Translations under genes and position numbers: made by a program
Part shown: piece by piece, positions 42,161-51,249 of the stretch
Layout of the letters: every line of letters begins with the position of its first letter
Numbering within the stretch: position 1 is the stretch's first letter
Source of the DNA: Paraburkholderia lacunae
Lineage (GTDB): Bacteria; Pseudomonadota; Gammaproteobacteria; Burkholderiales; Burkholderiaceae
Direction: 5' to 3'
Length of the DNA: 64,000 nucleotides
Assembly (NCBI RefSeq): GCF_003353175.1
Contig: NZ_QHKS01000020.1
Coordinates: forward strand, 62,001-126,000
Notes under the pieces: model-generated
The model's input: only the letters and a program-made list of their open reading frames with translations
Databases searched by the model: none
Told to the model about the DNA's origin: nothing

Positions 42161-42748
42161 TCAATCAATGAGTGTCGGTGGTTGGCCCAAGTCCTTTGAC
42201 ACCTGCGCGTCTAGCGCGATCTGCCTGCGAAGCGCCTCGAAGCGCTCCAGTACATTGTCTCCGAAAAGCGGATCGGGGCTAGCCGGGACGGCCGCGTCGA
42301 CCGCAGCCCAGTCCTGTTCCGTCAGCACCTGCGCGGCGCGAGGCATCACGTCTCGCTCCTCAGTGGAAAGGTGGTGACGATAATAGACAAGATACGTCGC
42401 CGTGGCCGCCTCCAGAGCCGTACGAGGGATGACAACATCTCCCGCGGCTTCATTGATGCGAATCAGGAGTTCATCGCCGGCCGTAGCGATCACGCGATGC
42501 TCCTGCAGAAGGCGGTTCACCACAATTTGAGTCCCGGGATCCCGTTCAGTAAGCCGCGCGTACGCAACATCCTCCCGCGGATGATGAACACGGTCGGAAA
42601 AATTCCGCATGTAGTAAAGGATATCGCCCATGAGTGCGTAATTCGGGCTCTCGCCCCGGTGGAGCTCCGCTACCTGTTCTTCCAGAATGTCGAGTAGCCG
42701 GGCGAAATTAATGTGCTCGGTGTGCCATACGGCAAGTGGGTCGGCCAT
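42161..42748 (-). CDS. hemerythrin-domain protein 2
   Basis: 195 aa, paralogous to hemerythrin 1: WHTEHINFARLLDILEEQ, RVHHPREDVAYARL, LLQEHRVIATAGDELL and YYRHHLSTEERDVMP supply the expected His and Glu residues. ATG 42748 has GGAG 7 nt upstream. An FNR-like box lies 138 bp upstream at 42886. Confidence 0.85.
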   Translation of the reverse strand: MADPLAVWHTEHINFARLLDILEEQVAELHRGESPNYALMGDILYYMRNFSDRVHHPREDVAYARLTERDPGTQIVVNRLLQEHRVIATAGDELLIRINEAAGDVVIPRTALEAATATYLVYYRHHLSTEERDVMPRAAQVLTEQDWAAVDAAVPASPDPLFGDNVLERFEALRRQIALDAQVSKDLGQPPTLID

Positions 42749-42885
42749 GGCATGCTCCATTGAAATGGATCAAGTACACGATAGACCGTCTGGACCAAAG
42801 CGCAAATGCATTCCTTGCGGCGCGGCAGACAGCGCCCAGCGCGATCCGTGCAATTCAAATACTACTGGTTGCAACCCGAGAAGAA

Positions 42886-42899
42886 CTGACACAGGTCAA
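42886..42899. promoter_or_regulatory. FNR-type box upstream of hemerythrin 2
   Basis: CTGAC-ACAG-GTCAA, centred about 145 bp before ATG 42748, nearly the same distance as for hemerythrin 1. It is the rightmost FNR box seen in the window. Confidence 0.5.
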
Positions 42900-42959
42900 T
42901 CCACTAGCGATAGCTGATTTTATGTGTCAACTTTCGCTTTGTTCGTCACTCCCTGTCGA

Positions 42960-43470
42960 ATAAAGCATAACGCGGACAAATTTAAATAAGAAACTGAACG
43001 GTAAGTTGTGGCTAAATTTCGGTGCTCGCACGGGTATTTAAACCAGAAGTCGATCGAATTTTACCGAAGTTAACCAAAAGGCGAATTTATTTTCAACGCG
43101 CTCTAAGTGTTTGATTATGTGGGGAGCGATGTGCGAGAGATTGGTGGGATAAAACGAAACCTGAACGTCTAGTCGAGAGAATCCCTCTCGAAATGTCGCG
43201 TGAGGTAGGGTTAAGCAGAATTTGGAACGAGAGGCCGGCGCCTGTTGAACGGACGATCGGTTAGGCGTCTAATGTTCGGCCTTAGCCGACCCTCAGGCAC
43301 CGGCATCATGAGGCGGCTACAGTTCGCTTTCCTGCCGTTCGCTCGCGGATGGCTGCGAATGTCGGGTCTCACTGTCCGCGAATGCGTGCTCCCGACCCAC
43401 TTCGGCCCTTCAGCCCAGCCGATCTCAACGGCGGCTTCCAAAGGTGGAACGGTCGGTCGTTGATCCGCAT
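42960..43470. repeat. AT-rich boundary with a possible dispersed repeat
   Basis: From 42960 to about 43110 the DNA is clearly AT-richer than its neighbours (runs such as AATTTAAATAAG and GAATTTATTTTC). It is followed by a segment (about 43211-43470) whose two strands give open frames (RSVRRLMFGLSRPSGTG and the reverse) that resemble a short sequence I recall from many Burkholderia genomes. No gene is supported. It marks the right end of the FNR-controlled island. Confidence 0.35.
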
Positions 43471-43605
43471 GACCAAGTGCGGCAGAGCCAGCTAGTGTGA
43501 CAGCGTCATAAAAATGTCAACGTGCGCTATCGCACACTTCTGCTCGGTTTCGTCTTCGGGTTTCGCGCCCACAGCACTATTTTTCAGAATCACGTCGATC
43601 GACTG

Positions 43606-43630
43606 AAAAAACCGGCGCGGAACGCGCCGG
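43606..43630 (-). terminator. orphan intrinsic terminator (minus strand)
   Basis: On the minus strand CCGGCGCG-TTC-CGCGCCGG is followed by six Ts (A-run 43606-43611). No minus-strand gene ends here, so it is either left from a lost gene or serves as an insulator before the + strand gene at 43755. Confidence 0.6.
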
Positions 43631-43754
43631 CCTGTACGGCCCGCCGATTTCATTGCGCCGGACCGCATCCCTTCACTTGCCAGCCGCCTCAGTGAAAAAG
43701 CCATCCAGTCTCCTGATGGCAGCCGTTGCACGTGTTGCAAATTGGGGGTAAGCC

Positions 43755-45680
43755 ATGAAACGAATCTATGCGGCATGCCTTGCGGCAGTGCTGAGCGGTA
43801 CGATTGCGCCAGAATGTCAGGGGCAGTACACGACTGACTGGATAGCGAATACGTTTGGAACTAACGCCACTCACGTAGGTAACGCCGCGCGTTCGATGTG
43901 GGTCGCGCCAGAAGGCACCATCTTCACCGCTTCCATGTGGGACGAGAACGAGGGCGGCATTGCGATCTACAAGAATGGTTTGAACGCCGGCAGCATTGGC
44001 GCGCACGGCGAACCGCAAGGCAGTGCCATCACCGGCAACGCCACCAAGCTCTGGGCACCGCGCCAGTGGGGACGCGTGAACGGGGTCTACTCGAGCGGCC
44101 TGGTGATCCGGTACGACCGGGTGACGGGGGCGTTTGACCAGGTCATCCAGGTCTCGTGCGACACCACCGAGCGGCGCGCCGATGTGATCACCGGTATCGC
44201 CACCTTCTCCCACTTCTGGGTGGCGAGCGACAACCCGTGCGCGCGCATGCGACTATACGACACCAATGGCACCTGGCTGCGTGACATCGCCGTGACTGAC
44301 CCCGGCGCACTAGCGTTCGACCGCAATGGCAACATCCTCGTCGCCCAGGAGGCAGAGGGCACCGTCCTTCAGGTCAGCCAGACCGGCACGATCCTGCATA
44401 CGCTCACCCTGCCCATTGGCGAAGCCCCGCATGCCCTCTACTTCGACCCAACCACGCAGTATCTGTGGATCGGCGACGCAGGACCGGACCAGAACGCGAA
44501 GATCTACGACACGCGCACTTGGGCACTGAACAGCACGTTCGGGGTGAAGGGTGGCTATCTGGATACCACGACTGGCACGAAAGGGCAGGTGGAGAGCCTG
44601 CGCTTCGCGCGCATCGACGGCATCGGCGAAGACTCGGCCGGCAACCTCTACATCCTCTCCCAGCCGTGGGGAGGCTCATGGGACCATGGCCGCACAGGAG
44701 GCACAGACCTCTACGCATACAGCCCGACCGGCAAGCTCCTCTACAACCTGCGCGCACTGAATTTCGAGGCGATAGCTGCCCCCGATCCGGCGACTGACGC
44801 AACCGTGTTCTATTCCGGCGTGAACATCTATTCAGGTACAGGTAGTGCGGACTGGAAGTTTGTCGCCAACACCGTTGACCCGTTCACGTATCCGTCCGAC
44901 CCCCGCCTCGACGTGACTTACCGGGGTCGCGGCCTGCACTTCGGCATGATTGCGAGCGCAGGAATGAACAGGGTGCTGGTCGCCACTGACCAGAACCCCG
45001 ACGGCTTCTACTTCTTCCACTTTGACCCCGCCCAGGGCTACACTGCCGTCCCGGACGGGGTATTGCCGGGCACGCTATTCAATGCCGCTGCGCGGGTTCG
45101 CAACGGCTTCTGCCTCGACAGCAGGGGCGACGTGTGGGCCGGGCTCGACAAGACGAACCAGATCTGGCACTGGCCGCTGACCGGGTTCGATGCGAACGGC
45201 CAGCCGTCATGGGGAGCGCCGGTGACCGTGACGGTTCCGGCATCGATCGGTGGCCTGAGCCGGATCATCTACCTGCCCGAAAGCGACACGATGATCCTCG
45301 GGCAGCGGATCACGGGCAGCACGGACTGGACCGGCATCGGAACCCGCGTAGAGGTCTACCACGGGTGGCTCGCCGGCAACACAACCAACCCGAACCCGAT
45401 TATCACGCTCACCAGCGCCAATCCGAAGTCCCTCACTGCTGCTGGCAACTACCTGTTCGTTGGCTACGTCCACACCGTGCCCAACATCGATGCCTTCAAC
45501 CTGACGACGGGCAGCTTGGACAACACGTTCATCAACAGCAACCCCAGCAACGTGTACGTCGGCAATGACGTGGATTCGATGTACGGTCTTAGATCGTACC
45601 TTCGATCGACCGGGGAGTACGTGGTCACGAAGGACAACTACAACGGCGCCAGCATCGTTGTTTATCGTTGGACTCCCTGA
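43755..45680 (+). CDS. secreted NHL-repeat-type beta-propeller protein
   Basis: 641 aa. N-terminal signal peptide (MKRIYAACLAAVLSGTIA). Repeated segments such as ALAFDRNGNILVAQEAEGTV, GIGEDSAGNLYILSQPWGG and FCLDSRGDVWAGLDKTNQI fit NHL/SMP30-like propeller blades. Probably periplasmic or secreted; ligand unknown. Stands alone with GGGGG upstream of ATG 43755 and a terminator-like hairpin after it. Confidence 0.75.
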   Translation: MKRIYAACLAAVLSGTIAPECQGQYTTDWIANTFGTNATHVGNAARSMWVAPEGTIFTASMWDENEGGIAIYKNGLNAGSIGAHGEPQGSAITGNATKLWAPRQWGRVNGVYSSGLVIRYDRVTGAFDQVIQVSCDTTERRADVITGIATFSHFWVASDNPCARMRLYDTNGTWLRDIAVTDPGALAFDRNGNILVAQEAEGTVLQVSQTGTILHTLTLPIGEAPHALYFDPTTQYLWIGDAGPDQNAKIYDTRTWALNSTFGVKGGYLDTTTGTKGQVESLRFARIDGIGEDSAGNLYILSQPWGGSWDHGRTGGTDLYAYSPTGKLLYNLRALNFEAIAAPDPATDATVFYSGVNIYSGTGSADWKFVANTVDPFTYPSDPRLDVTYRGRGLHFGMIASAGMNRVLVATDQNPDGFYFFHFDPAQGYTAVPDGVLPGTLFNAAARVRNGFCLDSRGDVWAGLDKTNQIWHWPLTGFDANGQPSWGAPVTVTVPASIGGLSRIIYLPESDTMILGQRITGSTDWTGIGTRVEVYHGWLAGNTTNPNPIITLTSANPKSLTAAGNYLFVGYVHTVPNIDAFNLTTGSLDNTFINSNPSNVYVGNDVDSMYGLRSYLRSTGEYVVTKDNYNGASIVVYRWTP

Positions 45681-45736
45681 TCACCCGTGCCCGTCGCGCC
45701 TACTCCCCCGGCATCAGACCAGCAATCTGGCAAACC

Positions 45737-45762
45737 GCAGCGCGCAGACAACGGCGCGCTGC
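45737..45762 (+). terminator. hairpin after the propeller gene
   Basis: Nine-bp perfect stem GCAGCGCGC/GCGCGCTGC with an 8-nt loop, 57 bp after the stop. No T-run follows, so confidence is limited. The rest of 45681-46012 holds no supported gene. Confidence 0.4.
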
Positions 45763-46012
45763 CAATGGATCGTTGACCGATGAACGGTGAAACTCGCAGT
45801 GGAATCGCGTCCGTCAAATGTCAGGTTGCAAGCGGACCGTCGCGACAATTGTTCGAGCGGCAGAAACTGGCCGGTTCCCGCCGAAAGCGAGTGGCTCAAC
45901 CCGACCCGAAGTCGTGCGCGGAACCGGAGTGTGAAGGCGCGCCGTCATCCGGAGAGCGCGACACGCGCCCTTGGTCGGCGGACGTCGCAATGTGAGACAC
46001 GGCCGGTGCACT

Positions 46013-46813
46013 TCATTTGAGTGGCGCGACAATCACGCCGTGCACGCCGGCTCTTTCGATCGCGGCCTTGATCAGCCCCTCGGACTTCGCGTTCTCGATG
46101 AACGCGCGCGCGTATGCCACGCCGGGTTCTCGTCCCTTCGGCAGCGCCATCACGTGCGGATCGGTGCCGGCGCGACCGTCGAGCACCCGAGATCCGGGTA
46201 GTTGAGCCGACTGCTCGAACAGAATCGGCTTGATGCTGCCCATCACGTCCGCTTTCCCGGATCTCACCGCTTCCAATGCACCAGGGTTGCTCGGTGCGTG
46301 GATCAGCGTGGCATTTTTCAGCGTGCGGGAAAAGAAGAGTTCCGGGCCGGATTGCGCCTGCACGGCGACCCGAATCCCCGGGCGATCCACATCCGCAAGT
46401 GTCGAGATCGAGGATTCGCCTGGGACGAGGTAGCCGAATTCGGCTTCCACGTGTGGCGCGCTCATATCCCATTGCGTCGCCCGCTCGGCAGTGAATCCGA
46501 AATAGGCGACGTCCCAGGCACCTGACTTTCCGCCTTCGAGAAGGGCGCCGATCGACGGGTACAGCACCGGCTCGAACGGTACGCCGATGCGCCGGGCGAA
46601 CTCGCGCCCGAGGTCATATCCGACCCCCTTCATCTCACCCGACGCGGCGTCCTTGACCACGTTCAACGGATTGCCGAGCTGGAGCCCGACGCGGAGCTTG
46701 CCCGATGGCGCCAACGCCTGTTTCGCTTCCGGTGTCGGAGCGGAATCGATACCCGCGCAACCGGCGAGAACGAGTCCGAGTATCACTGCGATCAGCCAAC
46801 GAGTCGTGTGCAT
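46013..46813 (-). CDS. solute-binding lipoprotein (ABC family 3)
   Basis: 266 aa. Signal peptide with lipobox (LVLAGCAGID), then the family 3 fold (LRVGLQLGNPLNVV, GEMKGVGYDLGREFARRIG, GKSGAWDVAYFGFTAERA, GVRVAVQAQSGPEL-like). It binds an amino acid or similar small molecule in the envelope. ATG 46813 has GGAGG 6 nt upstream. No permease or ATPase gene is adjacent, so it is an orphan binding protein. Confidence 0.82.
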   Translation of the reverse strand: MHTTRWLIAVILGLVLAGCAGIDSAPTPEAKQALAPSGKLRVGLQLGNPLNVVKDAASGEMKGVGYDLGREFARRIGVPFEPVLYPSIGALLEGGKSGAWDVAYFGFTAERATQWDMSAPHVEAEFGYLVPGESSISTLADVDRPGIRVAVQAQSGPELFFSRTLKNATLIHAPSNPGALEAVRSGKADVMGSIKPILFEQSAQLPGSRVLDGRAGTDPHVMALPKGREPGVAYARAFIENAKSEGLIKAAIERAGVHGVIVAPLK

Positions 46814-47165
46814 GACATCCTCCGTCGAAGCTGCGGTTGCGCCCGACGTCGCCATCGAGCGAGCGGTATCGCTGTTCGCACGAGTGGTTGGGCGGGGCTG
46901 CGGCGCGCTACTTTCAGGCCGCGTTGATTTCCGTGCATGATGCGCTGGAATGATGGTGAATGCACGGATGGGGGTGTGGCTGCTTCAGCCGCGGCTCAAC
47001 GGTGCTTCCTGCCCGATCTCAGCCAGGTAGTTCAGTCCGCTTCGCCTACTTCCGGCCAGTCTGGGGTAGTGGCGACAGCATGCACACAAGGGAAGCGCAT
47101 GCAACACGGGAAGCCCCTTGGCGTGGTCAGGGATGACCAACCGGACGCCCGCGAGGGACAGGCCG
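46814..47165. other. gap between solute-binding gene and IS fragment
   Basis: No gene can be supported. The missing 3' part of panB is not here on either strand, so material was lost along with the left end of the IS element. Confidence 0.4.
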
Positions 47166-47747
47166 GGCGCTATATTGGCACCCCTGATCGGAATGATGGA
47201 TCACGCCTTCAGGGCGCCGCTGCAGCAACGCCATATCCAGTGCACGCAGCATCAGTTCCGCGTACAAGTGACTGGACATCGCCCAGCCGACGATGCGCCG
47301 GCTGAACACGTCAAGCACCACCGCCAGATACAGGAACCCTTCACCGGTCGGCACGTAGGTGGCGTCCGCCACCCACAGTACGTTGCGCGCTTCGGCACTG
47401 AAGTGCCGGCGCACCAGATCGGGCGCGCGCCGCGCTCCCGCGCGTTGACGCGTGGTGACCTTCCAGTGCCGCCGGCTTGCGCCACACAGACCCGCCATAC
47501 GCATCAGGCGCGCCACGCGCTTGCGTCCCACATGCACACCCTCACGCGCGAGCTGCACATGAATGCGCGGCGCCCCGTAGGTGCCACGCGAACTCGCATG
47601 CAAGGTACGGATGCGTGCGAGCAGGTGCGCGTCACTGCATGCCTGCTTCGACGGCTTACGCACCAGCCACGCGTAGTAGCCGCCGGTGGAGACCTGCAGC
47701 AGCCGCGCCATCGTGGCAATGGGCCAGCGGGCCCGGTTCGCCTTCAT
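47127..47747 (-). pseudogene. IS3-family transposase OrfB, truncated
   Basis: 206 codons. N-terminal HTH_21 part (ATMARLLQVSTGGYYAWL), then the first catalytic Asp in WVADATYVPT and the second in IHHSDQGCQYS. The final DDE Glu is absent because the element is cut, and the last 12 residues (RPVPRGRPVGHP) are foreign. Cannot be active. Confidence 0.85.
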
Positions 47748-48048
47748 GAATCCGTACCCTTCGGCGGTACGGCCCCGGTCTCGCGGCGCAGCCTCGTGAG
47801 TTCCTGCCGCTCGGCCGTGGTCAGCCCGTCCTGACGCACTCCCGCGTCACGATCAGCTTGCGCCACCCAATTGATGATCGTCTGCGCGGTGGGCTCGAAC
47901 TCGCGCGAAAGCTCCTCAGGCGTGCGCCCCGCCTTCACCAGCTCCACCATTTGCGCGCGGAATTCCGCCGGGTACGGCGTGCGATGCTTTCTCATCACGG
48001 CACCTCCTTCTCAAAAGGATAGGTGTCCGTTTCGGCGGGTCAACTTCA
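47166..48048 (-). mobile_element. left-truncated IS3-family element inserted in panB
   Basis: The right end is exact: TGAAGTTGACCCGCCGAAAC on the minus strand starts at 48048, immediately after panB codon GAT, and begins with TG as IS3 ends do. The left end is missing: transposase homology stops at about 47166 just after CQYSA, before the third catalytic residue. orfA (47744-47998) and the remains of orfB (47127-47747) are both on the minus strand. About 0.9 kb of an element normally near 1.2-1.4 kb remains. Confidence 0.8.
47744..47998 (-). CDS. IS3-family OrfA
   Basis: 84 aa: an HTH_Tnp_1 domain (RTPYPAEFRAQMVELVKAGR, then PEELSREFEPTAQTIINWV) and a shortened leucine-zipper part (ELTRLRRE). 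The last 11 residues (TGAVPPKGTDS) do not follow the zipper pattern; a +1 frame reads into OrfB, so the usual frameshift fusion may have been damaged. Overlaps orfB by 4 nt. Confidence 0.8.
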   Translation of the reverse strand: MMRKHRTPYPAEFRAQMVELVKAGRTPEELSREFEPTAQTIINWVAQADRDAGVRQDGLTTAERQELTRLRRETGAVPPKGTDS

Positions 48049-48450
48049 ATCGGCCAGCCAGGCGCCTCCTTCGAGTTTGACCATATGCGCACCTGCCTGC
48101 ATGAGTTTCACTGCATTGTCGAATGCAGACTGCGGAGTTGCATAGGTACCGAATGGCATGTCAGCGGCCACCAATGCAGATCGGTTCCCTCGGGTGACGG
48201 ACGCTGTGTGATAAGCAATATCCGCAAGCGTGACCGGCAATGTCGTGCTGTGCCCCTGCAACACATTGCCGAGTGAATCTCCCACTAGCAGCACATCAAC
48301 ACCGCTGCGGTCCATCAGCGATGCGAAGCTGGCGTCGTAACAGGTCAGCATCGCAATCTTTTCGCCCGCACTTTTCATGTTCAATAGTGAAGGCGCAGTG
48401 ACCGCTTTTCTGCGCACGGTGCTCTCGCCTTCTTGAAGATATCCCGACAT
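48046..48450 (-). pseudogene. panB: panB (ketopantoate hydroxymethyltransferase), 3' end lost to IS
   Basis: Keeps the first 134 codons: IAMLTCYDASFASLMDRSGV, then VGDSLGNVLQGHSTTLPVTL and MVKLEGGAWLAD. The reading frame meets the IS end exactly after GAT and stops in the IS terminus (TGA). Later catalytic residues of the barrel are absent. ATG 48450 gives the usual PanB start. Pantothenate synthesis must depend on another copy. Confidence 0.88.
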
Positions 48451-48459
48451 ATTCACCAC

Positions 48460-48768
48460 TCGATGTTAAAAAAGTTCACACTTTTCGCGTGTTGGCCGAG
48501 CTTCCAAAGAGCAGGTCGGGCTCATGCCACGTTCGACTGGGTTCAAGTTGCCATCGCCTGACGCTCGAGCGCGGAGGGACATGATAAAAGACTATGTCGC
48601 GCTCCCCGGATACGAAGCAACACTTTGTGTTCGCTCCTGAGACGTCGACTGAGTGCTTCGGGCCGGTATTGCACCTATCCCAACGGGCCGAGTGCGGCTC
48701 CATACCGGAGCTCATCGGAACCACCGAACTCGTCTCGCCAGGCTGCGCCGGCTGCCGTCAACCTGGTC
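48460..48768. other. 309-bp stretch without a supported gene
   Basis: Between panB and the thioesterase. Small open frames on both strands lack ribosome sites and known products. Nothing else seen. Confidence 0.4.
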
Positions 48769-49212
48769 CTACTTCTCCACCTTGTCGTGCATCACCATAA
48801 TCGTTTGTTGCATCAGTGCACAAAGCGCTTGATGGCCGTCCTTGACGGCGAATACCTCTGCCTGAGTGACGATTAGTGTACGACCGGGACGGACAACCTG
48901 GCCGCGGGCGATCAGGGTTTCGCCGTCGGCCGGAGCGACCAGATTCATCTTGTACTCGACGGTCAATACAGAGGCACTGGCCGGCACCGTGGTCATCGCA
49001 GCGTAGCCGCCTGCCGAATCGGCGATCATGCCCACCACACCGCCATGTACAAAGCCGTGTTGCTGCTCGACGCCGCTCCAAACAGGTAGGTGAATTTCAG
49101 TGCGGCCGTGCTCGATCACGGGCAAATTTGCCTGGATCAGCGCCATAGCATTCTGGCGCGTGAAGCTGGCGCGGACGCGCTCGGCGAAGAGGGGGTCGGG
49201 AGTATGTGCCAT
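48769..49212 (-). CDS. PaaI-type hot-dog thioesterase
   Basis: 147 aa. Hot-dog fold: HGFVHGGVVGMIADSAGGYA holds the HGG motif and the catalytic acidic residue of PaaI-like acyl-CoA thioesterases; a beta-strand VLTVEYKMNLVAPADGETL and RTLIVTQAEVFA follow. ATG 49212 is chosen because the family starts near there; no clear ribosome site, and ATG 49245 is also possible. Substrate not known. Confidence 0.8.
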   Translation of the reverse strand: MAHTPDPLFAERVRASFTRQNAMALIQANLPVIEHGRTEIHLPVWSGVEQQHGFVHGGVVGMIADSAGGYAAMTTVPASASVLTVEYKMNLVAPADGETLIARGQVVRPGRTLIVTQAEVFAVKDGHQALCALMQQTIMVMHDKVEK

Positions 49213-49337
49213 AAAGAGCGATTGTATTGGTAAATTCCCCGCCATGGCGCGACGCGAGGGGCTGCGTCGCCGATGACGCGACCGACAGCTCTGCGGACGC
49301 ATGTGGCGATTGCTTTTGTTTGGCGCACTCGCGTAAG

Positions 49338-50303
49338 TCACTCTTCTTGCGCCAGCCGCACGAGGATGTCCGCAAGGGCACGAATCTTCGGCTGAGCCGC
49401 GCGTTGAGATGGATATGCCAGAAAGTACGACGCACTGTTTTGCACCACGTCGCGAAACGGCGTCACCAGGGAACCTGCAGCGAGTCGTTCTTTTGCCATG
49501 CGTGGATCGCCGATTGCAATCCCATGGCCTTCTGCCGCGGCAGTGAGCGTCAATTCAAGCGTATCGAATACAAGTCCACGCCGGGCATTGATGTGCGTCG
49601 CCCCGACACCATCAAGCCAACCACGCCATTCCGCATAACCAGGTCCAGGATGAAGCAGCGTGGCGTCCGCTAGATCGGCGACCGATTTCAGAGACGCAGC
49701 CAATGCGGGTGTGCACATTGGCGCGAGCGTCTCGGCAAACAGCGGTACCGCTTCTACGCCCACCCACTGTCCGGTGCCACGCACAACAATGGCGTCGACA
49801 TCCGGCGCGCTGAAATCCGGCATGTCGTCAGCAGATGTCGAGATGCGCAGTTCAGTGCCGCCCAGCGCATTGTTGATATCTGCCAGCCGTGGAAGCAACC
49901 AGCGAATCGCAAACGTGGACGGTAACCGCACCGTGATCACCGACGTCGCGCCATGCTGAATTGCAGCATGCTGAACGAGCTGCGTCAACACGTGGACTGC
50001 CACCTTAAGCAGCTTGTCCCCCTCTGCGGTCAATGCCAGCCCCGACGCGTGGCGCACGAACAGCGCACATTGATAGTGCGCTTCCAGTTGCTGGATCTGC
50101 CGACTGACCGCTCCCTGCGTGCGGCACAGATGATCCGCGGCCTTACTCACGCTGCCGAGAGACGCCGCAGCGACGAACGCCTGAAACCCGGCTAGCGACG
50201 GCAGCGGGCGGGTCAGATCCGCCAGCGGGTATGTTCCGGTTGCATACCCGCCTTGCGAATATTTCGATTGTTCGGTCATTAGCGCGTCGCTATCGTGTTT
50301 CAA
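49338..50303 (-). CDS. LysR-type regulator (GcvA-like)
   Basis: 321 aa. The HTH (about 35-95: PSLAGFQAFVAAASLGSVSK, AADHLCRTQGAVSRQIQQLE) is followed by a substrate-binding domain. The sequence is of the GcvA/AmpR kind. ATG 50303 or, closer to the family start, ATG 50279. Divergent from the NTF2-like gene at 50360 with a 56-bp gap, so that gene is a likely target. Confidence 0.85.
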   Translation of the reverse strand: MKHDSDALMTEQSKYSQGGYATGTYPLADLTRPLPSLAGFQAFVAAASLGSVSKAADHLCRTQGAVSRQIQQLEAHYQCALFVRHASGLALTAEGDKLLKVAVHVLTQLVQHAAIQHGATSVITVRLPSTFAIRWLLPRLADINNALGGTELRISTSADDMPDFSAPDVDAIVVRGTGQWVGVEAVPLFAETLAPMCTPALAASLKSVADLADATLLHPGPGYAEWRGWLDGVGATHINARRGLVFDTLELTLTAAAEGHGIAIGDPRMAKERLAAGSLVTPFRDVVQNSASYFLAYPSQRAAQPKIRALADILVRLAQEE

Positions 50304-50359
50304 CTAGGGGCGTGCTCGTTTGACCGGGCCGCATCTTTAACGAATTATCGGAGGTTACT

Positions 50360-50758
50360 GTGGTGTCGTCGCCGGAATTACTCTATACGCAGCAGGTTCG
50401 CACCTACCTCAAAGAGCTGGAGCGCGGCGACGTCGCCGCGATCTGCGCACTGTTTGCGCCGGATGCACAGATTTTCTCGCCGTTTCTCGGCTGGATGCAA
50501 GCGGCGCCGTTCTTTGCCAAGGTCAGCGAAGCGTCCGGAGAGAGCACGATTACGCCTATCGATATCTGCGTCAGCACAACGGGCGCCAGGCGTGCGACGG
50601 GTTACTTCATCTACGATTGGGTGCTGAAAGACGGTTCCGCCGTGCGCTTCGAGTGCGTCGATGTGTTCGAGTTCGACGCCAACGGGCTGGTCGAGCGCAT
50701 GATAATTGTGTACGACACTTATCCGATCCGCAGCACCGTCGGCGATAAGTACGCGTAG
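50360..50758 (+). CDS. NTF2/SnoaL-like protein
   Basis: 132 aa, one NTF2-like fold: VRTYLKELERGDVAAICALF, PDAQIFSPFLGWMQAAPFFA and RFECVDVFEFDANGLVERMI. GTG 360 start has CGGAGG 7 nt upstream. Such proteins act as isomerases, hydratases or ligand-binding proteins; no catalytic set can be assigned. Divergent from the LysR gene. Confidence 0.75.
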   Translation: MVSSPELLYTQQVRTYLKELERGDVAAICALFAPDAQIFSPFLGWMQAAPFFAKVSEASGESTITPIDICVSTTGARRATGYFIYDWVLKDGSAVRFECVDVFEFDANGLVERMIIVYDTYPIRSTVGDKYA

Positions 50759-50839
50759 TGTGGACCGCACATGCTCGCGCTGCATGTGCCTGAAACACAT
50801 GCACAGAGGTGATTGAACCGTGACGCAGTGCCGCGCTGG

Positions 50840-51150
50840 GTGGACATGTGTTGCGCTGTTCCGGTTGTGCACAGGTCGAGGTCGCCTACAACTCGTGCCG
50901 CAACCGCCATTGCCCCCAGGTGCCAGGCGAGCGCCGCACGCCGCCGATCCGGGGCGTGTGGGCGCACAGACCGGTGCCACGCTCGTGCTGCATACTTGGG
51001 GCTCGGCACTGACGCATCATCCACACTTGCATGGCATTGTCCCCGGCGGGGGTCTGTCGCACTATACCCACCGCGTCGCCATCTCCAACCAGCGGCTCCT
51101 CGCGCTCGTGCACGACGCGGCTAACATACGTTGGGGTGAATCCTGAGTCC
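50840..51150 (+). pseudogene. IS91-family transposase relic
   Basis: The frame from about 50845 gives CSGCAQVEVAYNSCRNRHCP, the zinc-binding motif of IS91-type transposases. A second frame downstream gives GATLVLHTWGSALTHHPHLH, then GIVPGGGLSH, the catalytic His region. The two lie in different frames with material missing between them, and the tyrosine domain is absent. Confidence 0.8.
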
Positions 51151-51249
51151 ACCCCGATTCAAGCAGCGATCGAACGCGGGATAACCCCTAAGGCGCACGC
51201 CGATGACCGTCGTGCCCGTCCTGTCACGGCTTCTTCCTTCACCTTAACA

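Noticed and set aside
42760..42773. FNR-like sequence TTGAA-ATGG-ATCAA
   Set aside because: Centred only about 18 bp before ATG 42748 and overlapping the ribosome-site region, so it cannot act as an activator site; the box at 42886 is better placed.
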